DNA from: JAFDZW01 sp964404255
GTDB taxonomy: Bacteria > Bacteroidota > Ignavibacteria > Palsa-1295
Assembly (NCBI GenBank): GCA_964404255.1
Contig: CAYOJJ010000003.1
Coordinates: 172,181 to 236,180, forward strand
Direction: 5' to 3'
Length of the DNA stretch: 64,000 nucleotides
The notes beneath the pieces were generated by a model. That model made no database searches and had not been told where the DNA came from. It saw only the letters and a list, made by a program, of their open reading frames with translations. Positions within the stretch are counted from its first letter, which is position 1, and each line of letters starts with the position of its first letter. Positions 7,461 to 14,774 of this stretch are shown here, piece by piece. The position numbers and the translations under genes were made by a program.

Positions 7461-7645
7461 AACACCAAACGATCAAATCCTGCCTCGCTAATATCTCCAT
7501 TGCACAACGAGTGCTCTCGACCCGAATCCTCTCGAAGAAAGAACGCCGGGAGGTAACCGAACTGGCGAACCGGGCACTGGTTACCCTGCGCTACCTCTGT
7601 AATGAGGATGAGCATAAAGTCCAGTACTATTTGAACAGAATGTAA
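7457..7645 (+). CDS. Small basic protein, last gene of the rightward operon
   Basis: 62 residues from the ATG at 7457, chosen because GAGGA lies 6 bp upstream and the ATG overlaps the previous stop (ATGA); earlier in-frame ATGs exist at 7439 and 7451. It is helical and lysine/arginine-rich (RILSKKERREVTELANRAL). No family is recognised. A perfect hairpin terminator begins at its stop codon. Confidence 0.55.
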   Translation: MKHQTIKSCLANISIAQRVLSTRILSKKERREVTELANRALVTLRYLCNEDEHKVQYYLNRM

Positions 7646-7667
7646 AAGTCCGCGAAAGCGGACTTTT
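7644..7667 (+). terminator. Rho-independent terminator of the rightward operon
   Basis: A perfect 10-bp stem, AAAAGTCCGC with GCGGACTTTT, closes a GAAA tetraloop. It overlaps the stop codon of the last small gene. Confidence 0.8.
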
Positions 7668-7688
7668 CTATACCTGCGGGATACAGGG

Positions 7689-7725
7689 ACGGCCCCGGCG
7701 TTAAGCTTGGGGCCGTTGATTTTTT
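7689..7725 (+). terminator. Second terminator-like hairpin
   Basis: ACGGCCCC pairs with GGGGCCGT around a 12-nt loop and is followed by TGATTTTTT. It sits between the rightward operon and the convergent methyltransferase gene and would catch read-through. Confidence 0.6.
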
Positions 7726-7731
7726 AAGGGA

Positions 7732-8508
7732 TTAATAATTACGGATTAACAGCTCATGAACCTGTCGCTTGTTTTGGTTGAGGGTATATTGGATGGGCTT
7801 TGTCTTTTCAATCTTAAAGCCTTTATACAGGTCTCTGATCAGCGGCGAATCGTCATAGCTCAACAGGAATTTCCCCTCGATCCCGGCCAGCTTATCCCGA
7901 AGCTCCGTGTGCTGGCCTTCCGTAAAGTTATGCTGATAGAAGTCGACCTTTCCGTCGGTCATTGTATAAGGCGGGTCACAGTAGAAAAAGGTCTTCGCCG
8001 AGTCATAGTTTTTAATAAACCTGTTATAAGGGAGGTTCTCGATATGAGCACTGGCCAGCCTATTAGAAAGAGCGAGGAGGCTCTCGTGCTTGATCACGCC
8101 CCGGGGAGGCTGAGTTTTACTGAACGCATAGCCGCTCCCGAAGCGACCGCCAAAAGCGTGTTTAATAACAAAGAAGTAGTACACGGCCCGGTCGAGGTCG
8201 GAGAGGTCTTCCGGTTTGTCCTTCATGATCTCAAGAATACGGTAATACTCCGAACGGGCGTTCAAGAGCCACCACAGCTTTTCGTAAAACTCCTCCGGGT
8301 CGGTTTGGATCTGACGATACAGGTTCACCAGATCATTATTAATGTCGTTGATGGCTTCAACCCGGGACGGCTCTTTACCCCAAAAGACCCACGCGCCGCC
8401 GACGAACGGTTCGGCGTAACAGGTATGCTCCGGGATTTGGGAAATGATATGACTACGGAGCAGACGCTTGCCGCCTACCCACGGAAACGGAGAGGATAAT
8501 GTTGACAT
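7732..8508 (-). CDS. dam: DNA N6-adenine methyltransferase, D12/Dam class
   Basis: 258 residues, the size of T4 Dam. N-terminal FPWVGGKRLL is the AdoMet-site FxGGK motif, YAEPFVGGAWVFW (about 31-43) is motif I, and FFYCDPPYT (about 172-180) is motif IV with the catalytic DPPY. It would methylate adenine in a short target, probably GATC, although specificity cannot be read from the sequence. No cognate restriction gene is present, so it is an orphan enzyme: plausible roles are anti-restriction protection or methylation control of transposition, as in several transposons and phages. It is the only gene of the right part on the minus strand and is transcribed toward the operon. Confidence 0.9.
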   Translation of the reverse strand: MSTLSSPFPWVGGKRLLRSHIISQIPEHTCYAEPFVGGAWVFWGKEPSRVEAINDINNDLVNLYRQIQTDPEEFYEKLWWLLNARSEYYRILEIMKDKPEDLSDLDRAVYYFFVIKHAFGGRFGSGYAFSKTQPPRGVIKHESLLALSNRLASAHIENLPYNRFIKNYDSAKTFFYCDPPYTMTDGKVDFYQHNFTEGQHTELRDKLAGIEGKFLLSYDDSPLIRDLYKGFKIEKTKPIQYTLNQNKRQVHELLIRNY

Positions 8509-8657
8509 GGCTTATACAAAAGTCGTAAATGATCTGCCAAGACCACGACCTTGTATTGGCCTGTTTAACGCTCACACAGGCTCACAGTTACGGTTGTTTG
8601 GGATAGATATAGATAGACTAAGGGTCGCCGCTTAAAACCGCACACGTTCGATTTGCC

Positions 8658-8717
8658 ACAATAACCTCCGGCACTCAGGCACAATAAGTCACAATAAAAT
8701 ACAATAAATCACAATTT
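8658..8717. repeat. ACAATAA repeat array with 10-bp spacing
   Basis: ACAATAA occurs at 8658, 8681, 8691 and 8701, and ACAATTT at 8711. The last four units start exactly 10 bp apart, placing them on one face of the helix. The array lies in the 332-bp gene-free stretch 8509-8840, upstream of the methyltransferase start. It may be the transposase-binding region of the right end or an iteron-like site. The rest of the stretch shows nothing I can name apart from the promoter at 8778. Confidence 0.6.
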
Positions 8718-8777
8718 GAATCGCAAGATCTCAATCACTTAGTGGCAACGATTAACATGGAACCGTACAATTTTATT

Positions 8778-8785
8778 TATTTTTG
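8778..8785 (+). promoter_or_regulatory. -7 element TATTTTTG
   Basis: Matches TAnnTTTG and lies 55 bp before the ATG at 8841, in AT-rich DNA. It is the likely promoter of the membrane/coiled-coil gene. Confidence 0.4.
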
Positions 8786-8840
8786 TGGTACCTACTTTAA
8801 AAAAAGCACCCATCCTAAATTACTTTTCTGAACAACTCTT

Positions 8841-9500
8841 ATGGGAACATCATCCTTTAAAAAAAATATTTGGACGTTCTTTAACTCCGCTTTTGGTATC
8901 TGGTTCCTATCTACAATTGTTATTGGGTTATTTACATATTTTTTCAATCAATACAAAGAAGCTCAAAGTGATTTTAAAGAGAGGGAAAGTAAAATTAAAC
9001 ACCTTGATTTAGAAATCGAAAGTAGAATTTCTCAATTTTGGGTACATCTGGATAAAGTGGTCGATCATACAGATTCTTTATTGCCGTTACGAACAAATAT
9101 TAGTTATGATACTATTATAGCATTTTGGGAAGCTTTTAAAGGATCGCCAGCTTCCAATGTTAAGTTAACTTCCTCGCTTTATAAAGAATTTGAAGGAAGA
9201 AGTGTTGTATCATTAATAGTGGAATTGGGTGCTTTACTGAAAGAAAAATATCATATTAACACCGATCCTATTAAAGCAGATGAGGGGCACCCAACTGATA
9301 GTATACTTAATCAAGATCAATCAAAACTATGTTCGCTAATCCGGAAAATTGAATATGCCGCAGTCTTTATCGCGGCTGATGGGATTTTCTTTAAATCCAT
9401 ACACCCTGGGATAAAAGAAATATGGCATGATTTCAATGAAAAAATAATTATTGGCCGTTGGGATTCGGTATTTCCCTATACAGATTGCTTGTTTTGTTAG
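8841..9500 (+). CDS. AT-rich membrane-anchored coiled-coil protein, unknown
   Basis: 219 residues. One clear transmembrane segment (about 18-36, FGIWFLSTIVIGLFTYFF) precedes a charged coiled-coil-like stretch (EAQSDFKERESKIKHLDLEIE) and a soluble helical domain. The base composition is clearly more AT-rich than that of the flanking genes, pointing to recent acquisition. The family is not recognised. Single-TM plus coiled-coil proteins next to mobile elements are sometimes defence or exclusion effectors, but no motif supports this here. The next gene overlaps its 3' end. Confidence 0.6.
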   Translation: MGTSSFKKNIWTFFNSAFGIWFLSTIVIGLFTYFFNQYKEAQSDFKERESKIKHLDLEIESRISQFWVHLDKVVDHTDSLLPLRTNISYDTIIAFWEAFKGSPASNVKLTSSLYKEFEGRSVVSLIVELGALLKEKYHINTDPIKADEGHPTDSILNQDQSKLCSLIRKIEYAAVFIAADGIFFKSIHPGIKEIWHDFNEKIIIGRWDSVFPYTDCLFC

Positions 9501-9778
9501 CCACCACTTTACGTACCTGCCCAAACGGCCACCGCTACTATAAGAGCAGCGATTGCCCTACCTGCCCTGTTTGCGAAGCTGCAAAGATACCGGATTCCGG
9601 TTTTCTTTCTATGCTCTCAGCTCCGGCCCGGCGGGCATTGGAGCGGGAAGGAATTACTACCTTAAAAAAGCTTTCCTCGTTTACTGAAAAAGAAATTCTT
9701 TCGTTACATGGCATGGGGCCTTCCAGCATTCCAAAACTTCGGATGGCTCTTAGTGCCGGGGGGGGGTGCCTTTGTTAA
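9494..9778 (+). CDS. Zinc-ribbon plus RNAP alpha-CTD-like helical protein
   Basis: About 94 residues if it starts at the TTG at 9494, which overlaps the previous stop; an ATG at 9458 would add 12 hydrophobic residues that do not fit the domain. CPNGHRYYKSSDCPTCPVCE is a compact zinc ribbon. It is followed by LSAPARRALEREGITTLKKL and EKEILSLHGMGPSSIPKLRMAL, the two-helix arrangement of the RNA polymerase alpha C-terminal domain (helix-hairpin-helix). Such small proteins are common in Bacteroidota; their role is unknown. The C-terminus is decided by a nine-G tract at 9758-9766: removing one G would continue as GGGAFVKAK, closer to what alpha-CTD-like ends look like. Confidence 0.65.
   Translation: MLATTLRTCPNGHRYYKSSDCPTCPVCEAAKIPDSGFLSMLSAPARRALEREGITTLKKLSSFTEKEILSLHGMGPSSIPKLRMALSAGGGCLC
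9758..9766. repeat. Nine-G homopolymer at a gene end
   Basis: Nine consecutive G lie inside the last codons of the alpha-CTD-like gene. Each change in length switches the C-terminus between three frames with stops at 9778, 9947 or about 9900. Confidence 0.75.
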
Positions 9779-9805
9779 GGCCAAGGTTATCGCCAAAAAA
9801 AATAA

Positions 9806-10537
9806 TTATTTTAGTGAGCGTAAATACTCTCCGACCGCCATTCGATTTTGTTGTTCTTCATACAGTTGCTCTTCGCTCTTACCGGTATTTCCACACATAA
9901 GCCAACCAACATGCAGAGCAGGAGGCGGAGACATGGCCTCGGTATAATCTATTGGTTTATAATTTCTATCGTCGCGTACAGTAGTATCTGCCCCGTGAGC
10001 CAATAGTTGCTTCACTAATTCAAGCTTGCCATAGTAACAGGCGAAATGAAGCGGCGTTTGATTGCGGGCATTTCTTGAAAGCACATCGGCAGGATTATTT
10101 AATAATCGATTGATCAGTTCTTCGGAAGGAGTGTACCGATGGTTATACATTGCCCAATATCCGCGAGCCACATCGTTTAAGATGCTTTCACCCTTGGGTG
10201 TTTTTAAGGTCGGCTGTACCCCATACGTAAGTAGAAGAGCGGCCATACTGCTATCCCAGAGGAGGCAATGATGCAAAGCAGAATACCCATCGGAATCAAG
10301 AATATAAGGGTTTGCTCCTTTCGATAACAGATAGGCTACCATTTTAGACTGACCACTGATAGCCGCTGCATGAAACGGTGTTCTGCCCAGCGAATCCTGC
10401 TCATTGAGCAATTTGGGGTTATGGCGAAGCAGCCGTTTGATTTTAGTCAGATCTCCCTGTTCTGCCGCCCGATGAATTTCCCCAGCTTGCGCGGGTATAG
10501 CGGCAACTATCAGTGCAAATAACATGAGAACTCTCAT
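9806..10537 (-). CDS. Exported ankyrin-repeat protein
   Basis: 243 residues from the ATG at 10537, chosen because it starts directly with the signal peptide MRVLMLFALIVAAIPAQA; an ATG 33 codons upstream would bury it. Ankyrin repeats follow: IHRAAEQGDLTKIKRLLRHNP, GRTPFHAAAISGQSKMVAYLL, GYSALHHCLLWDSSMAALLL and NQTPLHFACYYGKLELVKQLL, with the TPLH and HGAD hallmarks. It probably acts in the periplasm in protein-protein contacts; the partner is unknown. It lies divergent from rpoB, where ribosomal protein genes would be expected. Confidence 0.8.
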   Translation of the reverse strand: MRVLMLFALIVAAIPAQAGEIHRAAEQGDLTKIKRLLRHNPKLLNEQDSLGRTPFHAAAISGQSKMVAYLLSKGANPYILDSDGYSALHHCLLWDSSMAALLLTYGVQPTLKTPKGESILNDVARGYWAMYNHRYTPSEELINRLLNNPADVLSRNARNQTPLHFACYYGKLELVKQLLAHGADTTVRDDRNYKPIDYTEAMSPPPALHVGWLMCGNTGKSEEQLYEEQQNRMAVGEYLRSLK

Positions 10538-10932
10538 ACGTCTGATAACCCCATAACTTTTAAAACAATACGGCAAAATAGTGCTTATCTCCTTCATTAA
10601 TGGGAATTTTCCTCCTACATTTCCCGTTCTATCCAAGCTAAATTCCGAATCCTTCTGTCGGGTGACTTACGAAAACTGATAATTGTCGCCTCGTACAGAA
10701 GCATTCATAATAAAACCGAACGCCATTGTACGTAGAGATTCAGCACCTCGCTGCATATCCTCTTGTGGATATGCCCCACTTTCCCAACCATCCGCGCCAG
10801 CGGAATCAGAACTCCCAAAATCCCACATTTTTTGACACCAGGAATCGACTCGATTCTTGCACGTTCGTACAGGCATAAGCTCTGAATTTCGGTATTTAGC
10901 ACCAAAAACCAATTTTTATTCAAATAACAAGT
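10538..10932 (+). promoter_or_regulatory. Leader region of rpoB with a hairpin
   Basis: 395 bp without a convincing gene. An 8-bp perfect hairpin (GCATATCC / GGATATGC, loop TCTTGT) lies at 10753-10774, about 160 bp before rpoB. A TTTG at about 10829 with GATTCTTGC 17 bp later is a weak promoter candidate. No clean TAnnTTTG is seen. It presumably holds the promoters of the divergent ankyrin and rpoBC genes. Confidence 0.35.
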
Positions 10933-13900
10933 ATGGCAAAAAAGGCATCGGCTGCATTATTAAACGGTGCACACATTGCAGATAACGGGCGAATCTCGTT
11001 CTCGAAGATCCCCAAGGGTTATGAAATGCCCGATCTGCTCGATGTGCAGGTGAAATCCTTTGAAGAATTTCTTCAGGCCGGTATTCCGCTTTCCGAGCGT
11101 ATCGCTACGGGATTGGAATCGGTATTTCGTCTGAACTTCCCGATCGTGGATTCGCGCGAGACGTTCATTCTTGAATACCTCGATTACCGCCTCGAAAAAC
11201 CCCGCTATAACATTACCGAATGTCAGGAGCGCGGACTTACCTACAGCGTACCGCTGAAGGCCCGCCTGCGCCTGTCATCGAAGAATGCTGCCGAAGGTAC
11301 CGAAGATTACGTCGAGACCATCGAGCAGGAAGTCTTCCTCGGTAACCTGCCGATGATGACCGATAAAGGTACGTTCATCATCAACGGCGCCGAGCGCGTT
11401 GTCGTCAGCCAGCTCCACCGCTCGCCGGGTGTGTTCTTCTCGGAGAGCATGCACCCGAACGGAACGACGATCTTCTCCGGCCGTGTCATCCCCTTCCGCG
11501 GAAGCTGGGTTGAGTTCACGACCGATATTAATAACGTCCTCTGGGCCTACATCGACCGTAAGAAGAAATTTCCGGTTACGATGCTTCTTCGTGCCCTCGG
11601 ATACGGCACCGACGAACAGATCCTCGATCTCTTCGGCCTCGTTACCGAGCTCGATGCCAAGAAAGCCGATCTTGCCGAATACGTAGGCCGTAAAGTTGCT
11701 GCCGACGTCATCGATATGTCCACCGGCGAAATCTTCCTCTCGAAAGATTCTGAATTTAAAGAAGAGCATGTCGAGCAGATGAAGAAGAGCGGCGTGAAGT
11801 CGATCAAATTCCTCGATCTCGAAGAGACCGGCGGCGCAGTCGTTATGAATACGATCGCGAAAGATCCGTCGCGTTCTACCGATGACGCCTTCGAAGCGAT
11901 CTACCGCGTCATGCGTTCGACCGAAGCCCCGGATATGGAAACCGCCCGCGGCCTGCTCGAAAAATTATTCTTTACCCAGAAGCGCTACGATCTCGGCCTT
12001 GTCGGTCGTCTTCGCTTAAACCAGCGCCTCGAACTCGAAATCCCGAACGACGTCACGACGCTTGCAAAAGAAGATATCGTTGCTATCCTGCAATATATCA
12101 TTCGCCTGCAGCTCGGCAAGGCATCGCTCGACGATATCGATCACTTGGGTAATCGCCGCGTTCGTACGGTTGGCGAGCAATTAGCCCAACAATTTAACGT
12201 TGGCCTTGCCCGTATGGCCCGCACGATCCGCGAGCGCATGAGCATTCACGATGAGAAGGTCGGCCCGGCCGACTTAGTGAATGCCCGTACCGTTACGAGC
12301 GTCATCAATACGTTCTTCGGTACCAACCAGCTCTCTCAGTTTATGGATCAGACCAATCCGCTGGCAGAAATGACGCACAAGCGTCGTATGTCTGCTCTCG
12401 GACCTGGCGGTCTTACGCGTGAGCGCGCCGGCTTCGAAGTCCGCGACGTTCACTACACGCACTACGGTCGTCTCTGTCCGATCGAAACGCCGGAAGGTCC
12501 GAACATCGGTCTTATCTCGTCGCTTTCGGTCTTTGCCCGTGTCAATCCGTTCGGCTTCATCGAGACGCCGTATCGTATTGTAAAGAACGGCAAGGTAACG
12601 AGCGAGATCGTGTACCTGACTGCCGACGATGAAGAAGATAAGATCATCGCTCAGGCAAACCAGGAGCTCGATAGTCATTACAAGTTCGTCGGCGAGCGTA
12701 TTAGCTGCCGTCAGTATGGCGACTTCGTCATGAAAGCACCGGACGAAGTCCAGTACATGGACGTTGCTCCGAGCCAGATCGTTAGCGCTGCTGCTGCTCT
12801 TATTCCATTCCTTGAGCATGATGACGCTAACCGCGCTCTCATGGGATCGAACATGCAACGCCAGGCAGTACCCCTGCTTCGCCCCGAAGCTCCGGTTGTT
12901 GCAACCGGCCTCGAAGGTAAACTTGCCCGCGATAGCCGCGCCCTGCTTCTTGCAGAAGGAAGCGGAACGATCGAATACGTCGATTCCGAACGTATCGTTA
13001 TCCAGTATGACGATGAAGGCTCGCGCGATGAGATTATGGCAAGCTTCGACGATTCACGCGTTCGCGAATACAAACTGACGAAGTTCTTCCGCTCGAACCA
13101 GGATACCTGTATCAATCACCGCCCGATCGTAAAAGCCGGTCAGAAGGTCAATAAAGGTGATGTACTCGTCGATTCTTCTTCGACCGAAGGCGGTGAGTTG
13201 GCGCTCGGACGTAACGTCATCGTAGCGTTCATGCCCTGGAGAGGCTATAACTTCGAAGATGCTATCGTTATCAGCGAGCGCGTTGTCTCCGAAGATATTT
13301 ATACCTCGATCCACATCGAAGAATACGAGTTACACGTCCGCGATACCAAGCGTGGTGAAGAAGAACTCACCCGTGAAATTCCGAACGTCTCTGAAGAAGC
13401 AACGAAGGACCTCGACGAGAACGGTATCGTTCGCGTCGGCGCCGAAGTAAAAGAAGGCGATATTCTTATCGGTAAGATCACGCCGAAGGGCGAGACCGAT
13501 CCGACGCCGGAAGAAAAACTGCTTCGTGCTATCTTCGGCGATAAGGCCGGCGATGTGAAGGATGCTTCGCTGAAGGCACCGCCAGGACTCAAGGGTGTTG
13601 TCGTTGATACCAAACTCTTCTCCCGCAAGGGCACGAAGAAAGAAGGCGAAGAGAAGCGCGATGAGAAGAAGCGCCTCGATGCGATCGATAAACTCTATGC
13701 CGATCAGCTCTTCGATATCAATTCGAGACTCGCTGAAAAGCTCGTAAAGATCCTCGATGGCGAAACCTCTGCCGGTATCCGCGATCTTGATGGTACGGTT
13801 GTTGTCCGTGCCGGTTCGACTTATAAGCGCGATACGTTCTTCGGTCGTCTCGAAGAGCTCGAGCGTCTATCCGTCGGTACCGATTGGATCGAAGACCGCC

Positions 13901-14745
13901 GCAAGATGAATTTGATCCGCAAGATCTACGAAGGCTACTGGACCAAGCGTGAAGACATCGAAGCCGATGTCCGCCGCGAGAAATCGAAAGTCGGCCTCGG
14001 AGACGAACTCCAGCCCGGCATCATGCAGATGGCAAAAGTCTATGTTGCCAAGAAGCGCAAGCTTTCTGTCGGTGATAAGATGGCAGGCCGTCACGGTAAC
14101 AAGGGTGTCGTTGCCAAGATTGTACCGGCAGAAGACTTGCCATTCCTTGCCAATGGCCAGCCCGTCGATATCGTTCTTAACCCGCTCGGCGTGCCGAGTC
14201 GTATGAATATCGGTCAGCTCTACGAAACGGCTCTTGGCTTTGCCGCTAAGAAGCTCGGCGTAAAGTTCGAAACTCCGATCTTCGACGGTGCTCACTGGGA
14301 CGATGTACTCGGCTACCTCGGGGAAGCCGGTCTCGATGCCGACGGACGTTCGCAGTTATATGACGGACGTACCGGCGAGCCGTTCGATCACAAAGTAACG
14401 GTAGGCTGCATTTATATGCTGAAGCTATCGCACTTGGTCGATGATAAGATCCACGCCCGCTCTATCGGACCCTACTCCCTCATCACGCAGCAGCCGCTCG
14501 GTGGTAAAGCCCAGTTCGGCGGCCAGCGTTTCGGAGAAATGGAAGTCTGGGCACTCGAAGCATACGGCGCCGCCCACGCCCTGCAAGAGATTCTGACCGT
14601 AAAGTCGGACGACGTCCCTGGTCGTTCGCGCGTCTATGAGGCAATCGTTAAAGGCGAGAATATGCCGGAGCCGAGCGTTCCGGAATCCTTCTCGGTCCTG
14701 GTTCGCGAACTGCAAGGTCTCGCGCTCGAAGTAACGATCAATTAA
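10933..14745 (+). CDS. rpoB: RNA polymerase beta subunit
   Basis: 1270 residues, normal length. It has the beta-lobe and protrusion regions, then the rifampicin-binding cluster (about 462-500): NQLSQFMDQTNPL, THKRRMSALGPGG, and PIETPEGPNIGL. The classical Asp, His and Ser positions keep the sensitive residues. Further on are the nucleotide-addition segments GYNFEDAI and GDKMAGRHGNKG, and the C-terminal clamp segment AQFGGQRFGEMEVWALEAYGA. It forms the catalytic core with RpoC, whose gene follows after 29 bp. The start is the ATG after AATAACAAGT, without a Shine-Dalgarno. The gene is not preceded by rplL, contrary to the usual bacterial order. Confidence 0.98.
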   Translation: MAKKASAALLNGAHIADNGRISFSKIPKGYEMPDLLDVQVKSFEEFLQAGIPLSERIATGLESVFRLNFPIVDSRETFILEYLDYRLEKPRYNITECQERGLTYSVPLKARLRLSSKNAAEGTEDYVETIEQEVFLGNLPMMTDKGTFIINGAERVVVSQLHRSPGVFFSESMHPNGTTIFSGRVIPFRGSWVEFTTDINNVLWAYIDRKKKFPVTMLLRALGYGTDEQILDLFGLVTELDAKKADLAEYVGRKVAADVIDMSTGEIFLSKDSEFKEEHVEQMKKSGVKSIKFLDLEETGGAVVMNTIAKDPSRSTDDAFEAIYRVMRSTEAPDMETARGLLEKLFFTQKRYDLGLVGRLRLNQRLELEIPNDVTTLAKEDIVAILQYIIRLQLGKASLDDIDHLGNRRVRTVGEQLAQQFNVGLARMARTIRERMSIHDEKVGPADLVNARTVTSVINTFFGTNQLSQFMDQTNPLAEMTHKRRMSALGPGGLTRERAGFEVRDVHYTHYGRLCPIETPEGPNIGLISSLSVFARVNPFGFIETPYRIVKNGKVTSEIVYLTADDEEDKIIAQANQELDSHYKFVGERISCRQYGDFVMKAPDEVQYMDVAPSQIVSAAAALIPFLEHDDANRALMGSNMQRQAVPLLRPEAPVVATGLEGKLARDSRALLLAEGSGTIEYVDSERIVIQYDDEGSRDEIMASFDDSRVREYKLTKFFRSNQDTCINHRPIVKAGQKVNKGDVLVDSSSTEGGELALGRNVIVAFMPWRGYNFEDAIVISERVVSEDIYTSIHIEEYELHVRDTKRGEEELTREIPNVSEEATKDLDENGIVRVGAEVKEGDILIGKITPKGETDPTPEEKLLRAIFGDKAGDVKDASLKAPPGLKGVVVDTKLFSRKGTKKEGEEKRDEKKRLDAIDKLYADQLFDINSRLAEKLVKILDGETSAGIRDLDGTVVVRAGSTYKRDTFFGRLEELERLSVGTDWIEDRRKMNLIRKIYEGYWTKREDIEADVRREKSKVGLGDELQPGIMQMAKVYVAKKRKLSVGDKMAGRHGNKGVVAKIVPAEDLPFLANGQPVDIVLNPLGVPSRMNIGQLYETALGFAAKKLGVKFETPIFDGAHWDDVLGYLGEAGLDADGRSQLYDGRTGEPFDHKVTVGCIYMLKLSHLVDDKIHARSIGPYSLITQQPLGGKAQFGGQRFGEMEVWALEAYGAAHALQEILTVKSDDVPGRSRVYEAIVKGENMPEPSVPESFSVLVRELQGLALEVTIN

Positions 14746-14774
14746 TTGTAGAATAATTAGTAAGGATTAACACA

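Larger units (their letters stand above)
97..8760. mobile_element. Compact Mu-like transposable element or phage remnant; ends approximate
   Basis: The block joins a CI-like repressor (minus strand), a rightward operon with a MuB-like ATPase and a MuA-like DDE transposase, small accessory genes, one phage head-morphogenesis gene and a Dam methyltransferase. Repressor outward and transposition genes inward is the Mu layout, although here the ATPase gene precedes the transposase gene. No terminase, portal, capsid, protease or tail gene is present, and the block is only about 8.6 kb. The right limit is placed just after the ACAATAA repeat array (8658-8717); the left limit falls between the exported gene (ends 96) and the repressor stop (207). 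I could not find matching terminal inverted repeats or a target duplication by eye, so both ends are estimates. Confidence 0.65.

Noticed and set aside
7756..8499. 247-codon open frame antisense to the methyltransferase
   Set aside because: It mirrors a clearly recognised D12 methyltransferase and has no domain, signal or start context of its own.
8658..8717. CRISPR array
   Set aside because: The units are only 7-10 bp with no spacers, and no cas genes are present.
202..8764. Similar words AACGATTACATGGGAGCC (202-219) and AACGATTAACATGGAACC (8747-8764) as attachment or target repeats
   Set aside because: They are imperfect, the left copy overlaps the repressor stop, and a DDE transposase makes short duplications, not 17-bp attachment repeats. 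Chance similarity cannot be excluded.
8785..9012. 75-codon frame before the coiled-coil gene
   Set aside because: It overlaps the better 219-residue frame, starts inside the promoter element and has no recognisable features.
10667..10923. Short minus-strand frames in the rpoB leader
   Set aside because: They have no family features and overlap the leader hairpin; spacer sequence is the better reading.
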